Shown here: piece by piece, positions 18,010 to 27,027 of the stretch
Position numbering within the stretch: the first letter of the stretch is position 1
How the letters are laid out: every line of letters begins with the position of its first letter
Assembly (NCBI GenBank): GCA_963786445.1
Contig: CAWAZU010000019.1
Location: 1 to 64,000 of the forward strand
Reading direction: 5' to 3'
Source: JAFKFJ01 sp963786445
Lineage (GTDB): Bacteria > Pseudomonadota > Alphaproteobacteria > Acetobacterales > Acetobacteraceae
Length of the DNA stretch: 64,000 bases
The notes under the pieces: generated by a model
Seen by the model: the letters and a program-made list of their open reading frames with translations, nothing else
What the model was told of the DNA's origin: nothing
The model's database searches: none
Program-made: the position numbers and the translations under genes

Positions 18010-18747
18010 ATGCCACTGCACCGGGGCGTCACCGCGCCGCCGCCGCTCGCGGCCCGCGTCGCCGCATGCGATTGGGCTGCCATCGGCGCCGAGCTCGACG
18101 CGCACGGATGCGCCGTCACCGGCCCGCTGCTCGCGCCCGACGAATGCGCGGCGCTCGCCGCCGGCTATGACAACGACGCCCTGTTCCGCAGCCGCGTCGT
18201 CATGGCCCGCCACGGGTTCGGCCGCGGCGAATACAAATACTACGCCGATCCGCTGCCGGCCTCCGTGGCCACCCTGCGCAAATCCCTCTATCCGCCGCTC
18301 GCCGAGATCGCGAACCGATGGCAAGCGGCGCTGGGCGGAGAGGCAAACTTCCCGCCCGATCACGCCGCCTATCGCGCGCGCTGCCAGGCCGCCGGCCAGA
18401 CGCGCCCGACGCCACTGCTGCTGCGCTACGGCGCGGGCGACTACAACTGTCTGCACCAGGACCTTTACGGCGAGCTGCACTTCCCCTTGCAGGTCGCCGT
18501 CCTGCTGAGCCGTCCCGACGAGGATTTTACCGGCGGCGCATTCGTGCTGACCGAGCAGCGCCCGCGCATGCAGTCGCGCGTCGAGGTCGTCGCGCTGCGC
18601 CAGGGCGAAGGAGTGGCGTTCGCCGTCAACCAGCGGCCGGTGCGCGGTGCGCGCGGCCACTATCGCGTCACCATGCGCCACGGCGTCAGCCGCCTGCACG
18701 CCGGCTCGCGCACCACGCTCGGCGTCATTTTTCACGACGCCCGATAG
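18010..18747 (+). CDS. 2-oxoglutarate/Fe(II)-dependent oxygenase
   Basis: Predicted 245-residue soluble dioxygenase of the prolyl-hydroxylase-like superfamily. The iron-binding HxD is in NCLHQDLYGELHFP (about residues 138-151), the distal His lies in RVTMRHGVSRLHAG, and the 2-oxoglutarate Arg is probably in the following SRTTLGVIFHDAR segment. Upstream, LLRYGAGDYN is typical of the fold. GGAGA precedes the ATG. The substrate is unknown. It is 64 bases ahead of an FAD-linked oxidase on the same strand, and may be the first gene of a long unit reaching 28.8 kb. Confidence 0.85.
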   Translation: MPLHRGVTAPPPLAARVAACDWAAIGAELDAHGCAVTGPLLAPDECAALAAGYDNDALFRSRVVMARHGFGRGEYKYYADPLPASVATLRKSLYPPLAEIANRWQAALGGEANFPPDHAAYRARCQAAGQTRPTPLLLRYGAGDYNCLHQDLYGELHFPLQVAVLLSRPDEDFTGGAFVLTEQRPRMQSRVEVVALRQGEGVAFAVNQRPVRGARGHYRVTMRHGVSRLHAGSRTTLGVIFHDAR

Positions 18748-18811
18748 CACCGTTGACCCTCGGCTGCATTGGACCTCCACTGCCGGCAAGGTCCACGACG
18801 AGGAGGCAACG

Positions 18812-20401
18812 ATGACCGAGCGCCGGCTCAAGCATTTCGGGTGGGGCCGCGAAGGCGAGGCGATGACGGCGGAGGAGGAGGCGTCTTCGCTGCGCACCTA
18901 CCGCAACCTGTTCGGCGTGAGCGAGTTCGACGCCGTGCCGGTCCCGACGCTGGACGCACTGACGCTGCGGGCGCCGCGCATCGCGCCGCCTGCTGCCCTG
19001 GCCGGCATCTGTTCGAGCGAGCGTTACGACCGCGCCGCGCATGCGTTCGGGAAATCCTACCGCGATACCGTGCTCGGCCTGCTCAACGACTATGCCAGCG
19101 CGCCCGACCTCGTCGCCTATCCGCGCCACGAGCAGGATGTCGGCGATGTCATGGCCTGGGCCGCCGGCGCGCGGGCGATGCTGGTGCCGTTCGGCGGCGG
19201 CAGTTCGGTGGTGGGCGGCGTCACGGTCGCGGCCGCGCGCGAACGCCCGCTCGTCACGCTCGATCTCTGCGCCATGGACAAGCTGCACGAAGTGGACCGC
19301 ACCTCGCGTGCCGCGCGCATCGAGGCCGGCGTGCTCGGCCCGGCGCTGGAGGCGCAGCTCAGGCCGCACGGCCTGACGCTGCGGCATTTTCCGCAAAGTT
19401 TCGAGTATTCCACGCTCGGCGGCTGGATCGCCACGCGCTCGGGCGGCCATTTCGCCAGCCTCTATACGCATATCGATGATTTTGTGGAAAACCTCCGTCT
19501 GGTCACACCCGCCGGCGTGGTCGAGACGCGCCGCCTTCCCGGCTCCGGCGCGGGGCCGAGCCCGGAGCGGATGTTCATCGGCTCGGAGGGGATTCTCGGC
19601 GTCATCACGCAGGCCTGGATGCGCCTGCAGGACCGCCCGAAATTCCGCGCCGACCAGGTCGTCCTGTTCGCGGATTTCCACACCGCCGCGCGGGCGCTGC
19701 GCGCGGTCAGCCAGGCGGGGCTGTATCCCTCGAACTGCCGCATCCTCGACCCGATGGAGGCGCGCAACACCGGGGCAGGGGACGGCCGCGCCGCCGTCAT
19801 GGTGCTGGCGTTCGAATCGGCGGACCACGCGCCGGACGCCTGGATGCGACGGGCGCTGGAGTGCTGCGCCGATCACGGCGGCGTGGCGGAGCGCGCGGAG
19901 GACGCGGAGAACCGGCCGGGGGCGGCGGCGCGATGGCGGCAGGCGTTCATCCGCATGCCGTATGCGCGCGAACGCATGGTGCCGCGCGCCATCATCACCG
20001 ACACGTTCGAGACCGCGATCACCTGGGAGCGGTTCGAGGCGTTTCACGCCGCGGTGGTGCAGGCGACCGAGCAGGCGATCCGCGAGGCCACCGGCCGCGC
20101 CGGGCAGGTCACCTGCCGCTTCACGCATGTCTATCCCGACGGGCCGGCGCCCTATTTCACGTTTCACGCGCTCGGCCGGCACGGCGCACTGCTCGCGCAA
20201 TGGCAGGCGATCAAGAACGCCGCCAGCGACGCGCTGATCGCGGCCGGCGGCACGATCACGCATCACCACGCCGTCGGCCGCGAGCACCGCCCCTGGTACG
20301 ACCGCGAAATTCCCGCATTGTTCGGCGAGGCCCTGCGGGCGGCGAAGCGGACGCTCGATCCGCATGCGATCATGAATCCGGGCGTGCTGATCGACCCGTG
20401 A
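18812..20401 (+). CDS. FAD-linked oxidase, alkylglycerone-phosphate synthase-like
   Basis: Predicted 529-residue flavoprotein of the FAD-binding PCMH/vanillyl-alcohol oxidase superfamily. The FAD-binding part contains VPFGGGSSVVGG (about residue 127) and the SFEYSTLGGWIATRSGGHF stretch; the C-terminal ITHHHAVGREHRPWY motif is the AGPS signature. In eukaryotes AGPS makes ether-lipid precursors; bacterial homologues may be D-lactate/glycolate-type dehydrogenases or ether-lipid enzymes, and sequence alone does not decide. GAGGAGG before the ATG at 18812 fixes the start, although the frame is open for 55 codons upstream. It precedes the IorAB molybdoenzyme by 73 bases. Confidence 0.87.
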   Translation: MTERRLKHFGWGREGEAMTAEEEASSLRTYRNLFGVSEFDAVPVPTLDALTLRAPRIAPPAALAGICSSERYDRAAHAFGKSYRDTVLGLLNDYASAPDLVAYPRHEQDVGDVMAWAAGARAMLVPFGGGSSVVGGVTVAAARERPLVTLDLCAMDKLHEVDRTSRAARIEAGVLGPALEAQLRPHGLTLRHFPQSFEYSTLGGWIATRSGGHFASLYTHIDDFVENLRLVTPAGVVETRRLPGSGAGPSPERMFIGSEGILGVITQAWMRLQDRPKFRADQVVLFADFHTAARALRAVSQAGLYPSNCRILDPMEARNTGAGDGRAAVMVLAFESADHAPDAWMRRALECCADHGGVAERAEDAENRPGAAARWRQAFIRMPYARERMVPRAIITDTFETAITWERFEAFHAAVVQATEQAIREATGRAGQVTCRFTHVYPDGPAPYFTFHALGRHGALLAQWQAIKNAASDALIAAGGTITHHHAVGREHRPWYDREIPALFGEALRAAKRTLDPHAIMNPGVLIDP

Positions 20402-20474
20402 GCGCGCCGCTTTGCGTCGGCCTGCGGGGCGCGTAAGCTCGGCGGGACGGTGGCGGCAGTTTGGAGCGCGAGCC

Positions 20475-20954
20475 ATGACCTATACCATCGCGGTGAACGG
20501 CGTGAAACGGACCGTCGATGCCGACGGCGACATGCCGCTGCTGTGGGTGCTGCGCGACGAACTCGACCTCAAAGGCAGCAAGTTCGGCTGCGGCGTCGGG
20601 CTGTGCGGCGCCTGCACCGTGCATCTCGACGGCACGCCGGTGCGCTCCTGCTCGACACCGCTGTCGAGCGTCGGCAGCGCCGCCGTCGCCACCATCGAGG
20701 GGATGGCGGACGATCCCGTGGGCCGGAAGCTGCAGGCGGCGTGGCTGGCGCTCGACGTGCCGCAATGCGGCTACTGCCAGGCGGGCCAGATCATGTCGGC
20801 CGCCGCGCTGCTGGCGCAGACGCCGCATCCGCGCGACGAGGACATCGACGCGGCGATGAGCGGCAATGTCTGCCGGTGCTGCACCTACACGCGCATCCGC
20901 GCCGCGATCAAGCAGGCGGCGCGCCTGCACACCGCCGCGGCGGAGGGCAACTGA
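20475..20954 (+). CDS. iorA: (2Fe-2S)-binding small subunit of isoquinoline-1-oxidoreductase-type molybdoenzyme
   Basis: Predicted 159-residue electron-transfer subunit with two [2Fe-2S] clusters. The plant-type ferredoxin cluster is GCGVGLCGACTVHLDG (residues about 40-55) with a further Cys in RSC, and the helical second cluster uses QCGYCQAGQIM and NVCRCCTYTRIR. Length is usual for the xanthine-oxidase family small subunit. GGAG is eight bases upstream of the ATG. The large subunit follows after three bases, so the two are co-translated. It passes electrons from the molybdenum site to a cytochrome or quinone partner that is not encoded nearby. Confidence 0.93.
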   Translation: MTYTIAVNGVKRTVDADGDMPLLWVLRDELDLKGSKFGCGVGLCGACTVHLDGTPVRSCSTPLSSVGSAAVATIEGMADDPVGRKLQAAWLALDVPQCGYCQAGQIMSAAALLAQTPHPRDEDIDAAMSGNVCRCCTYTRIRAAIKQAARLHTAAAEGN

Positions 20955-20957
20955 ACC

Positions 20958-23186
20958 ATGTCGCACATGACGCCGTCCCGCCGTGCCTTCCTGACAGCGA
21001 GCGCCGCGGCCGGCGGCGGGCTGCTGCTGCATGCGATGCTGGCGCCCCTGGCACGCGTCGCGCTGGCGGACACGCCGGCCGCCGCCGCTGCGCCGCTCAA
21101 CGCCTATATCCGCATCGCGCCCGACGGCATCGTGACCATCGCCTCGAAGAATCCGGAGATCGGGCAGGGCATAAAAACGATGCTGCCGATGGTGATCGCC
21201 GAGGAACTCGACGTGGACTGGAAGGATGTGCGCGTCGAGCAGGCGCCGCTGGATGCGGCGAAGTTTGGCCGGCAGTTCGCGGGCGGCAGCATGGCGACGC
21301 CGCTCAACTACGACCCGTTGCGCCGCGTTGGTGCGGCCGGGCGGCAGATGCTGGTCGCGGCGGCGGCGCAGACCTGGAACGTCCCGCCGGCGGAGTGCCG
21401 CACCGCGTCCGGAGCGGTTCACCATGACGCGAGCGGGCGCACGCTCGGCTACGGCGCGCTGGCGGCCAAGGCCGCGACCATGCCGGTGCCGGACCTAGCC
21501 GCGGTGACGCTGAAGGACCCCAAGGATTTTAGGATCATCGGCCAGCGCATTGCCGGCGTGGACAATGCGAAAGTGGTGACCGGGCAAAAACTGTTCGGCA
21601 TCGACGTCGTCGTGCCGGGCATGCTCTATGCCGTGTTCCAGAAATGCCCGGTGTTCGGCGGCAAAGTGGTCCGCGCCAATGTCGCGGCGCTGAGAACGCT
21701 GCCGGGTGTGCGCGACGCTTTTGTCGTCCGGGCGAGCGAGGCCAACCGCAGCGGCGATCCGCAGGGGCTTGCCGACGGCGTCGCCATCGTGGCGAGCAAC
21801 TGGTGGGCCGCCAGCCGCGCGCGGGAAAAACTCGAAGTCGTGTGGGACGAAGGCCCGACCGCGGCGCAGAGCACGCAAGGCTTTGCCGCGGGCGCGGCGC
21901 GGCTCGCGCAGGGTGCGCCGGCGGTATATCTGCGGCGCGACGGCGACGTGGCGACGGCGCTCAAGGGTGCCGCGAAAATCGTCGAGGCGTCCTATTCGTA
22001 TCCCTTCCTTTCCCACATCGACCTGGAGCCGCAGAACTGCACGGCGCAGGTCGCGGACGGAAAGGCGGTGCTGTGGGCGCCGACGCAGAATCCCGGTCCC
22101 GGTGTGCAGCTGGTAGCGGCGACGCTCGGCATCGCCGAGCGCGACGTGACCGTGCATATGACGCGGGTCGGCGGCGGCTTCGGGCGGCGATTGCGCAACG
22201 ATTTCATGGCCGAGGCGGCGTGGATTTCGCGGCAGGTCGGCGCGCCGATAAAACTGCTGTGGGACCGCCAGGACGACATGCAGCACGATTTCTACCGTCC
22301 GGCGGGATTTCATTTCCTCAAGGCTGGTCTCGACGGCGCGGGCAAGCTGGTCGCCTTCCGCGATCATTTCGTGACCTTCGGCCGCGGCGGCAGGCTTGCC
22401 GATTCGGCGGCGATGGATGCCAACGAATTCCCCGCGCAACTCGTCCCGCATCTCGAATACGGCCAGTCGATGCTGGAACTCGGCGTGCCGACCGGGCCGC
22501 TGCGCGCCCCGCGATCCAACGCGCTCGGCTTCGTCTTCCAGTCCTTCATCGACGAGCTGGCGCATCGCGCCGGCGCCGACCCCGTCGTGTTCCGTCTGGC
22601 GCTGCTGGGCGAGCGGCGGGTGCTGGTCAATTCCACCGGCAAGCCCAATGCGCTGCGCGACTTCGACACTGGGCGCATGCGCGACGTGCTGGTGCGTGTC
22701 GCGGAAATCTCCGGCTGGTCGCACCGCGACGCGCTGCCCGCGCGCACCGGCAAGGGCGTTGCGTTCTACTTCAGCCATCTCGGCTACTTCGCCGAGGTGG
22801 TGCAGGCGACGGTGGCGCCGGCGGGCGACATAAAACTCGATCGCGTCTGGGTGGTGGGCGATGTCGGCAGCCAGATCATCAATCCCAGCGGAGCCGAGAA
22901 CCAGGTGCAGGGCGCCGCACTCGACGGGCTGGGCGCCGCGCTCGGCCAGGCGATCACCATCGATCGCGGGCGCGTGGTGCAGGCGAATTTCGACACCGTG
23001 AAGCCGCTGCGCATGCCGCAGGCGCCGCCGGTCGAGGTCGAATTCCTCGCGACCGGCCACCCGCCGACCGGCCTCGGCGAACCGGCGCTGCCGCCGGTGA
23101 TCCCGGCGCTGTGCAATGCCATCTTCGCCGCGACCGGCCAGCGCATCCGCAGCCTGCCGATCGACACCGATGCGCTGAAAGCCTAG
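20958..23186 (+). CDS. iorB: molybdopterin-binding large subunit of isoquinoline-1-oxidoreductase-type aldehyde/N-heterocycle dehydrogenase
   Basis: Predicted 742-residue periplasmic molybdoenzyme subunit. It begins with a Tat signal (SRRAFLTASAAAGGG then a hydrophobic run ending about residue 37). Molybdopterin-binding loops include RVGGGFGRRLRNDFMAEAA and the C-terminal GLGEPALPPVIPA, which carries the active-site Glu. The family hydroxylates N-heterocycles or oxidises aldehydes. The separate small subunit has no signal and probably travels with it. Length is typical of IorB. Substrate is unknown here; the downstream genes do not indicate an aromatic pathway. Confidence 0.93.
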   Translation: MSHMTPSRRAFLTASAAAGGGLLLHAMLAPLARVALADTPAAAAAPLNAYIRIAPDGIVTIASKNPEIGQGIKTMLPMVIAEELDVDWKDVRVEQAPLDAAKFGRQFAGGSMATPLNYDPLRRVGAAGRQMLVAAAAQTWNVPPAECRTASGAVHHDASGRTLGYGALAAKAATMPVPDLAAVTLKDPKDFRIIGQRIAGVDNAKVVTGQKLFGIDVVVPGMLYAVFQKCPVFGGKVVRANVAALRTLPGVRDAFVVRASEANRSGDPQGLADGVAIVASNWWAASRAREKLEVVWDEGPTAAQSTQGFAAGAARLAQGAPAVYLRRDGDVATALKGAAKIVEASYSYPFLSHIDLEPQNCTAQVADGKAVLWAPTQNPGPGVQLVAATLGIAERDVTVHMTRVGGGFGRRLRNDFMAEAAWISRQVGAPIKLLWDRQDDMQHDFYRPAGFHFLKAGLDGAGKLVAFRDHFVTFGRGGRLADSAAMDANEFPAQLVPHLEYGQSMLELGVPTGPLRAPRSNALGFVFQSFIDELAHRAGADPVVFRLALLGERRVLVNSTGKPNALRDFDTGRMRDVLVRVAEISGWSHRDALPARTGKGVAFYFSHLGYFAEVVQATVAPAGDIKLDRVWVVGDVGSQIINPSGAENQVQGAALDGLGAALGQAITIDRGRVVQANFDTVKPLRMPQAPPVEVEFLATGHPPTGLGEPALPPVIPALCNAIFAATGQRIRSLPIDTDALKA

Positions 23187-23229
23187 CGCCGGACCACAAC
23201 ACCACGTCTGATCAGCGGAGGACGCAACC

Positions 23230-24441
23230 GTGCTGCAAGGAAAAGTGCTGGTGGCCCAGGGCGGCGGTCCCACCGTGGTCATCAACCAGTCGCTCGTCGG
23301 CACGGTGCTGGAGTCGCGGAAATTCCGCAACGTCAGCCTCGTCTATGGCGCTTTGCATGGCGTGCGCGGCATCGTCGATGAGGAATTCGTCGATATGACG
23401 CAGGAGACCACGCGCAACCTGGAGATGGTCGGCGAGACGCCGTCCTCGGCGCTCGGTTCGACGCGCGACAAGCCGGACCTGAAATACTGCCAGGAAATCC
23501 TGAAAGTTCTGCGGGCGCACGACATCCGGTTCTTCTTCTACATCGGCGGCAACGATTCGTCGGACACGGTGCGCATCGTCGCCGAGGAGGCGCGCAAGGC
23601 CGAGCATCCGATCCGCTGCGTCCACATCCCGAAAACCATCGACAACGACCTGGTTCTCAACGATCACACGCCCGGCTTTCCCTCGGCGGCGCGGTTCGTC
23701 GTGCAGGCATTCCTCGGCGCCAATCTCGACAACCGCTCGCTGCCCGGCGTCTATATCGGCGTGGTCATGGGCCGCAATGCCGGCTTCCTCACCGCCGCCG
23801 CCGCGCTCGGGAGAAAATTCGCCGACGACGGGCCGCACATGATCTACCTGCCGGAGCATACCTTCCGTACCGACAGCTTCCTGTCCGATGTCCGCCGCAC
23901 CGTCGATCGCTTCGGCCGCTGCGTGGTCGCGGTGTCCGAGGGCGTGCATGACGACTCCGCCGCGCCGATCGCGACCAAGCTCGCAAAGCAGGTCGAGCGC
24001 GACGCGCACGGCAACGTCCAGCTCTCCGGCACCGGCGCGCTCGCCGATCTGCTGTGCGACGAGGTCAAGGAAAAACTCGGCATGAAGCGCGTGCGCGGCG
24101 ACACGTTCGGCTACCTGCAACGCTCCTTCATCGGCTGCGTCTCCGACGTGGACCAGCGCGAGGCGCGCGAGGTCGGCGAGAAGGCGGTGCAGTACGCGAT
24201 GTGGGGCGACGCCGACGGGTCGGTGGCGATCGAGCGCACCGGCGACTACTCGGTCGATTACCGGCTGCTGCCGCTGGACGCGGTCGCCGGCAAGACGCGC
24301 ACGATGCCCGACGAATTCCTCGCCGCCGGCGGCACCGACGTGACCGATGCGTTTCGCCGCTATCTGCGCCCGCTGCTCGGCACGTCGCTGCCGGACGCCT
24401 CGCGCCTGCGCCACAACAAGGTGGCGAAAATCCTGCAGTGA
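23230..24441 (+). CDS. pfp: 6-phosphofructokinase, probably PPi-dependent
   Basis: Predicted 403-residue cytosolic enzyme phosphorylating fructose-6-phosphate. GGG at the N-terminus (VAQGGGPTVVINQSL), the FFYIGGNDSSDTV motif near residue 110 and IPKTIDNDL near 140 are the active-site loops; the Lys in PKTIDND and Asp after GGN are features I associate with pyrophosphate-dependent enzymes rather than ATP-type (PGTIDND, GGDGS). MGRNAGFL is the substrate loop. GTG start with GGAGG upstream. The last bases overlap the TauE/SafE gene (GTGA), so a glycolytic gene is translationally tied to a sulfur cassette. PPi dependence is family inference. Confidence 0.88.
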   Translation: MLQGKVLVAQGGGPTVVINQSLVGTVLESRKFRNVSLVYGALHGVRGIVDEEFVDMTQETTRNLEMVGETPSSALGSTRDKPDLKYCQEILKVLRAHDIRFFFYIGGNDSSDTVRIVAEEARKAEHPIRCVHIPKTIDNDLVLNDHTPGFPSAARFVVQAFLGANLDNRSLPGVYIGVVMGRNAGFLTAAAALGRKFADDGPHMIYLPEHTFRTDSFLSDVRRTVDRFGRCVVAVSEGVHDDSAAPIATKLAKQVERDAHGNVQLSGTGALADLLCDEVKEKLGMKRVRGDTFGYLQRSFIGCVSDVDQREAREVGEKAVQYAMWGDADGSVAIERTGDYSVDYRLLPLDAVAGKTRTMPDEFLAAGGTDVTDAFRRYLRPLLGTSLPDASRLRHNKVAKILQ

Positions 24442-25238
24442 CGGCGCTGCAGGCGGGGCTGTCGGTGCTGTCCGGCGGGCTGGTCGGCTTCACCCTCGGG
24501 CTGATCGGCGGCGGCGGGTCGATCCTGGCAACCCCGCTGCTGCTCTACGTGGTCGGGCTCGCGCCGCACCCGGCGATCGGCACCGGCGCACTGGCGGTCT
24601 CGGTCAGCGCGTTCAGCAATTTCGCGGTGCATGCGCGCAGGCGCAACGTCGATTGGGGAGCGGCGATCCTGTTCGCGCTGGTCGGCGTGCTCGGCGCCGC
24701 CATCGGGTCCAGCCTCGGCAAGAGCTTTGACGGCCGGCGGCTGCTGTTCCTGTTCGCGGTCCTGATGGTCGTGGTCGGCGGCCTGGTACTGCGCCGCGGC
24801 CACCCGGCGAAACCCGGCGCGGGCGCCGGCCGGATCGCGCACGCCCTGACCCCGGCCAGCGCGGCCGTGGTCGGCCTGACGGCGCTGGCGGTCGGCTGCC
24901 TGGCGGGCTTCTTCGGCATCGGCGGCGGCTTCCTGATCGTGCCGGGGCTGCTGTTCTCCACCGGGATGCCGATGATCTACGCCATCGGCTCGTCGCTGCT
25001 GGCGGTCGGCAGTTTCGGTCTCACCACGGCGGCGAACTACGCGGCCTCCGGCCTGGTCGATTGGCCGGTCGCCTCCGTCTACATCGCCGGCGGCATCGCG
25101 GGCGGGTTTTTGGGCACCGCCCTGGCGACAAAGCTGGCGCCGCGGCGCGCCGTGCTGAACCGCATCTTTGCCGCTTTGATCTTCGCCGTTGCCGGCTACA
25201 TGCTGTACCGCAATGCCGCCGCGATCGGAATCGGCTGA
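24438..25238 (+). CDS. TauE/SafE-family sulfite/organosulfonate exporter
   Basis: Predicted 266-residue inner-membrane protein with about eight helices in two inverted halves. Each half begins with the TauE-type glycine-rich entry: GLIGGGGSILATPLLLYVVG near residue 20 and GFFGIGGGFLIVPGLLFSTG near residue 155. I start at the GTG that overlaps the preceding stop as GTGA. Known family members export sulfite, sulfonates or related anions. Here the downstream genes encode a thiosulfate:quinone oxidoreductase and two exported proteins, so export or import of a sulfur oxyanion is the most economical role. Confidence 0.88.
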   Translation: MTALQAGLSVLSGGLVGFTLGLIGGGGSILATPLLLYVVGLAPHPAIGTGALAVSVSAFSNFAVHARRRNVDWGAAILFALVGVLGAAIGSSLGKSFDGRRLLFLFAVLMVVVGGLVLRRGHPAKPGAGAGRIAHALTPASAAVVGLTALAVGCLAGFFGIGGGFLIVPGLLFSTGMPMIYAIGSSLLAVGSFGLTTAANYAASGLVDWPVASVYIAGGIAGGFLGTALATKLAPRRAVLNRIFAALIFAVAGYMLYRNAAAIGIG

Positions 25239-25258
25239 AACCATTAAGGGAGGTGCGC

Positions 25259-26050
25259 GTGAACGATGCAACCGAGGGACGACGGGCGATCCTGCTTGCC
25301 GGCCTGGCGGCGGCGGCCGGGGCCGCAACGCTGGCGACGCGCCCGGCGCAGGCCGCCGAGGCGTCCCTGTTGCCGCACGGCGCCGGCGCGTTGCGCGACC
25401 TCGCGGCCCGACTGGCCGCGGCGCCGCGCCGGCGCGACTTCAAGTCGGTGCCGATGGTGGTGGACAATCCGGACCAGTGGGACCACGAGGCGCTGTCGGA
25501 AGTGATCGCCTATCGCGGCGGGCCGCGGCAGGTCTGGGACAACACCGACATCGGCAGCCCCTGGCTCAACCTGATGCGCAATTCGCTGAACGGCCAGGTG
25601 TTCGCGTTCCGCCATCCCGACTTCCTGGCCGTCTCGGCGACGCACGGCTCGGCGCATCTGGCGCTCTACGACCAGGCGATGTGGGACAAATACAGCCTCA
25701 CCAGGCTGGCCGGCGGCAAGTTCGCCCGCAACACGCTGATCGAGATGCCGGCGGCTTCCGGCGCCGATCCGACCGACATCGAGAACGCCGAGGGCGTGTT
25801 CTCGCCGCGCGACAACGCCATCCCGGTGCTGCAGCGGCGCGGCGTGGTGTTCCTGGCCTGCCACAACGCGATCTGGGAGCAGGCCGGGCGGCTGATCGCA
25901 TCCGGCGCCAATCCCGACAAACTGTCGCATGACGCGCTGACGGCGGAGCTGACCAACCACCTGATCGACGGCGTGGTGCTGACCCCCGGCATCGTCGCCA
26001 CCCTGCCGGAGCTGCAGATGGCCGGCTTTCACTACGCCTACGCCAAATGA
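25259..26050 (+). CDS. Tat-exported protein of sulfur cassette, possibly DsrE-like
   Basis: Predicted 263-residue secreted protein. A strong AAGGGAGG site precedes the GTG start. The N-terminus has a twin-arginine GRRAILLAGLAAAAG followed by an Ala-rich stretch and an AQAAEA cleavage region at about residue 36. The mature part has no metal-binding Cys clusters; a single Cys lies in VVFLACHNAIWEQAGRLI, a strand-Cys-helix arrangement reminiscent of periplasmic DsrE-like sulfur carriers. I am unsure of that assignment. It overlaps the next gene (ATGA) and sits between a TauE/SafE exporter and DoxDA, so a role in binding or relaying sulfur is plausible but inferred. Confidence 0.7.
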   Translation: MNDATEGRRAILLAGLAAAAGAATLATRPAQAAEASLLPHGAGALRDLAARLAAAPRRRDFKSVPMVVDNPDQWDHEALSEVIAYRGGPRQVWDNTDIGSPWLNLMRNSLNGQVFAFRHPDFLAVSATHGSAHLALYDQAMWDKYSLTRLAGGKFARNTLIEMPAASGADPTDIENAEGVFSPRDNAIPVLQRRGVVFLACHNAIWEQAGRLIASGANPDKLSHDALTAELTNHLIDGVVLTPGIVATLPELQMAGFHYAYAK

Positions 26051-27018
26051 GGCGGGCGATGCGGACGGCATGGTTCGGCACCGCGATCGGCCTGCTGTGC
26101 GCGACCGCGGCGCAGGCCCAGTCGCCGCCGCCCGACCTGTTTCCGCCCTGGCAGCACGGCGCCAACAACGACGCCGTGCGGCGCGGCCTCGACGTCACCG
26201 TGCCGTGCATCGACGACCTGGCGGATTTCCACGGCAACCTGACCGACCCCAAACTCGTGCTCTATGTCGGCGGCAACTACTACTTCGCGATGGCGCCGCT
26301 GGTGCGCGCGTTCGAGCAGGCGCATCCCGAATACCGCGGCCGGCTCTACTGGGAGACGATCCCGCCCGGACGGCTGGTGGAGCAGATCAGGGCCGGCGGC
26401 ACCGTCACCTCGGGCAACATGACCTGGACCGTCCCGGCGGACGCCTTCTTCGCCGGCTACGCCAGCGTGAAGCGGCTGGTGGCCGAGGGGCTGCTCGCCG
26501 GCCCGGCGGTTCCCTACGTGACCAACACGCTCGCGATCATGGTGCCGAAGGACAACCCGGCGCACATCCGGACGCTCGCCGACCTGGCGCGGCCCGGCGT
26601 GCGGCTGGCGATGCCCAACCCGGCGTTCGAGGGTATCGCGCGCCAGATCAAGGCGGCACTGGTCAGCGCCGGCGGCGCGGCGCTGGAGCGGGCCGTGTAC
26701 GATACGAAAGTGCATGACGGCAGCACCATCCTCACGCAGATCCACCATCGCCAGACGCCGCTGTGGCTGATGCAGGGCCGCGCCGATGCCGGCGTCACCT
26801 GGCAGTCGGAGGCGCTGTTCCAGGAGCAGGCGGGCCATCCGATCGCGCATGTCGCGATCCCGGACGCCGACAACAGCACCGCGATCTATGCCGGCGCCGA
26901 GGTTGCCGGCGCGCCGCACCCGGCGGCGGCAAAGGCGTGGCTTGCCTTCATCCGCTCGCCGGCGGCGCTGGCGATTTTTGCGCGCTACGGCTTCAAGCCC
27001 TACGCGCCGGTCGAATAG
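26047..27018 (+). CDS. periplasmic substrate-binding protein (type 2, ModA/Sbp-like)
   Basis: Predicted 323-residue exported protein: signal peptide of about 25 residues (MRRAMRTAWFGTAIGLLC then AQA), then a type 2 periplasmic binding fold. LVLYVGGNYYFAMAPLVRAF is the first lobe, NTLAIMVPKDNPAHI the hinge-adjacent strand and GRADAGVTWQSEALF the second-lobe anion loop found in molybdate/sulfate/iron binders. No permease or ATPase genes accompany it, so it probably does not serve a classical ABC importer; with TauE/SafE upstream and DoxDA ten bases downstream, it may capture thiosulfate or another oxyanion. Start overlaps the previous stop (ATGA). Confidence 0.82.
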   Translation: MRRAMRTAWFGTAIGLLCATAAQAQSPPPDLFPPWQHGANNDAVRRGLDVTVPCIDDLADFHGNLTDPKLVLYVGGNYYFAMAPLVRAFEQAHPEYRGRLYWETIPPGRLVEQIRAGGTVTSGNMTWTVPADAFFAGYASVKRLVAEGLLAGPAVPYVTNTLAIMVPKDNPAHIRTLADLARPGVRLAMPNPAFEGIARQIKAALVSAGGAALERAVYDTKVHDGSTILTQIHHRQTPLWLMQGRADAGVTWQSEALFQEQAGHPIAHVAIPDADNSTAIYAGAEVAGAPHPAAAKAWLAFIRSPAALAIFARYGFKPYAPVE

Positions 27019-27027
27019 GAGGTGACG

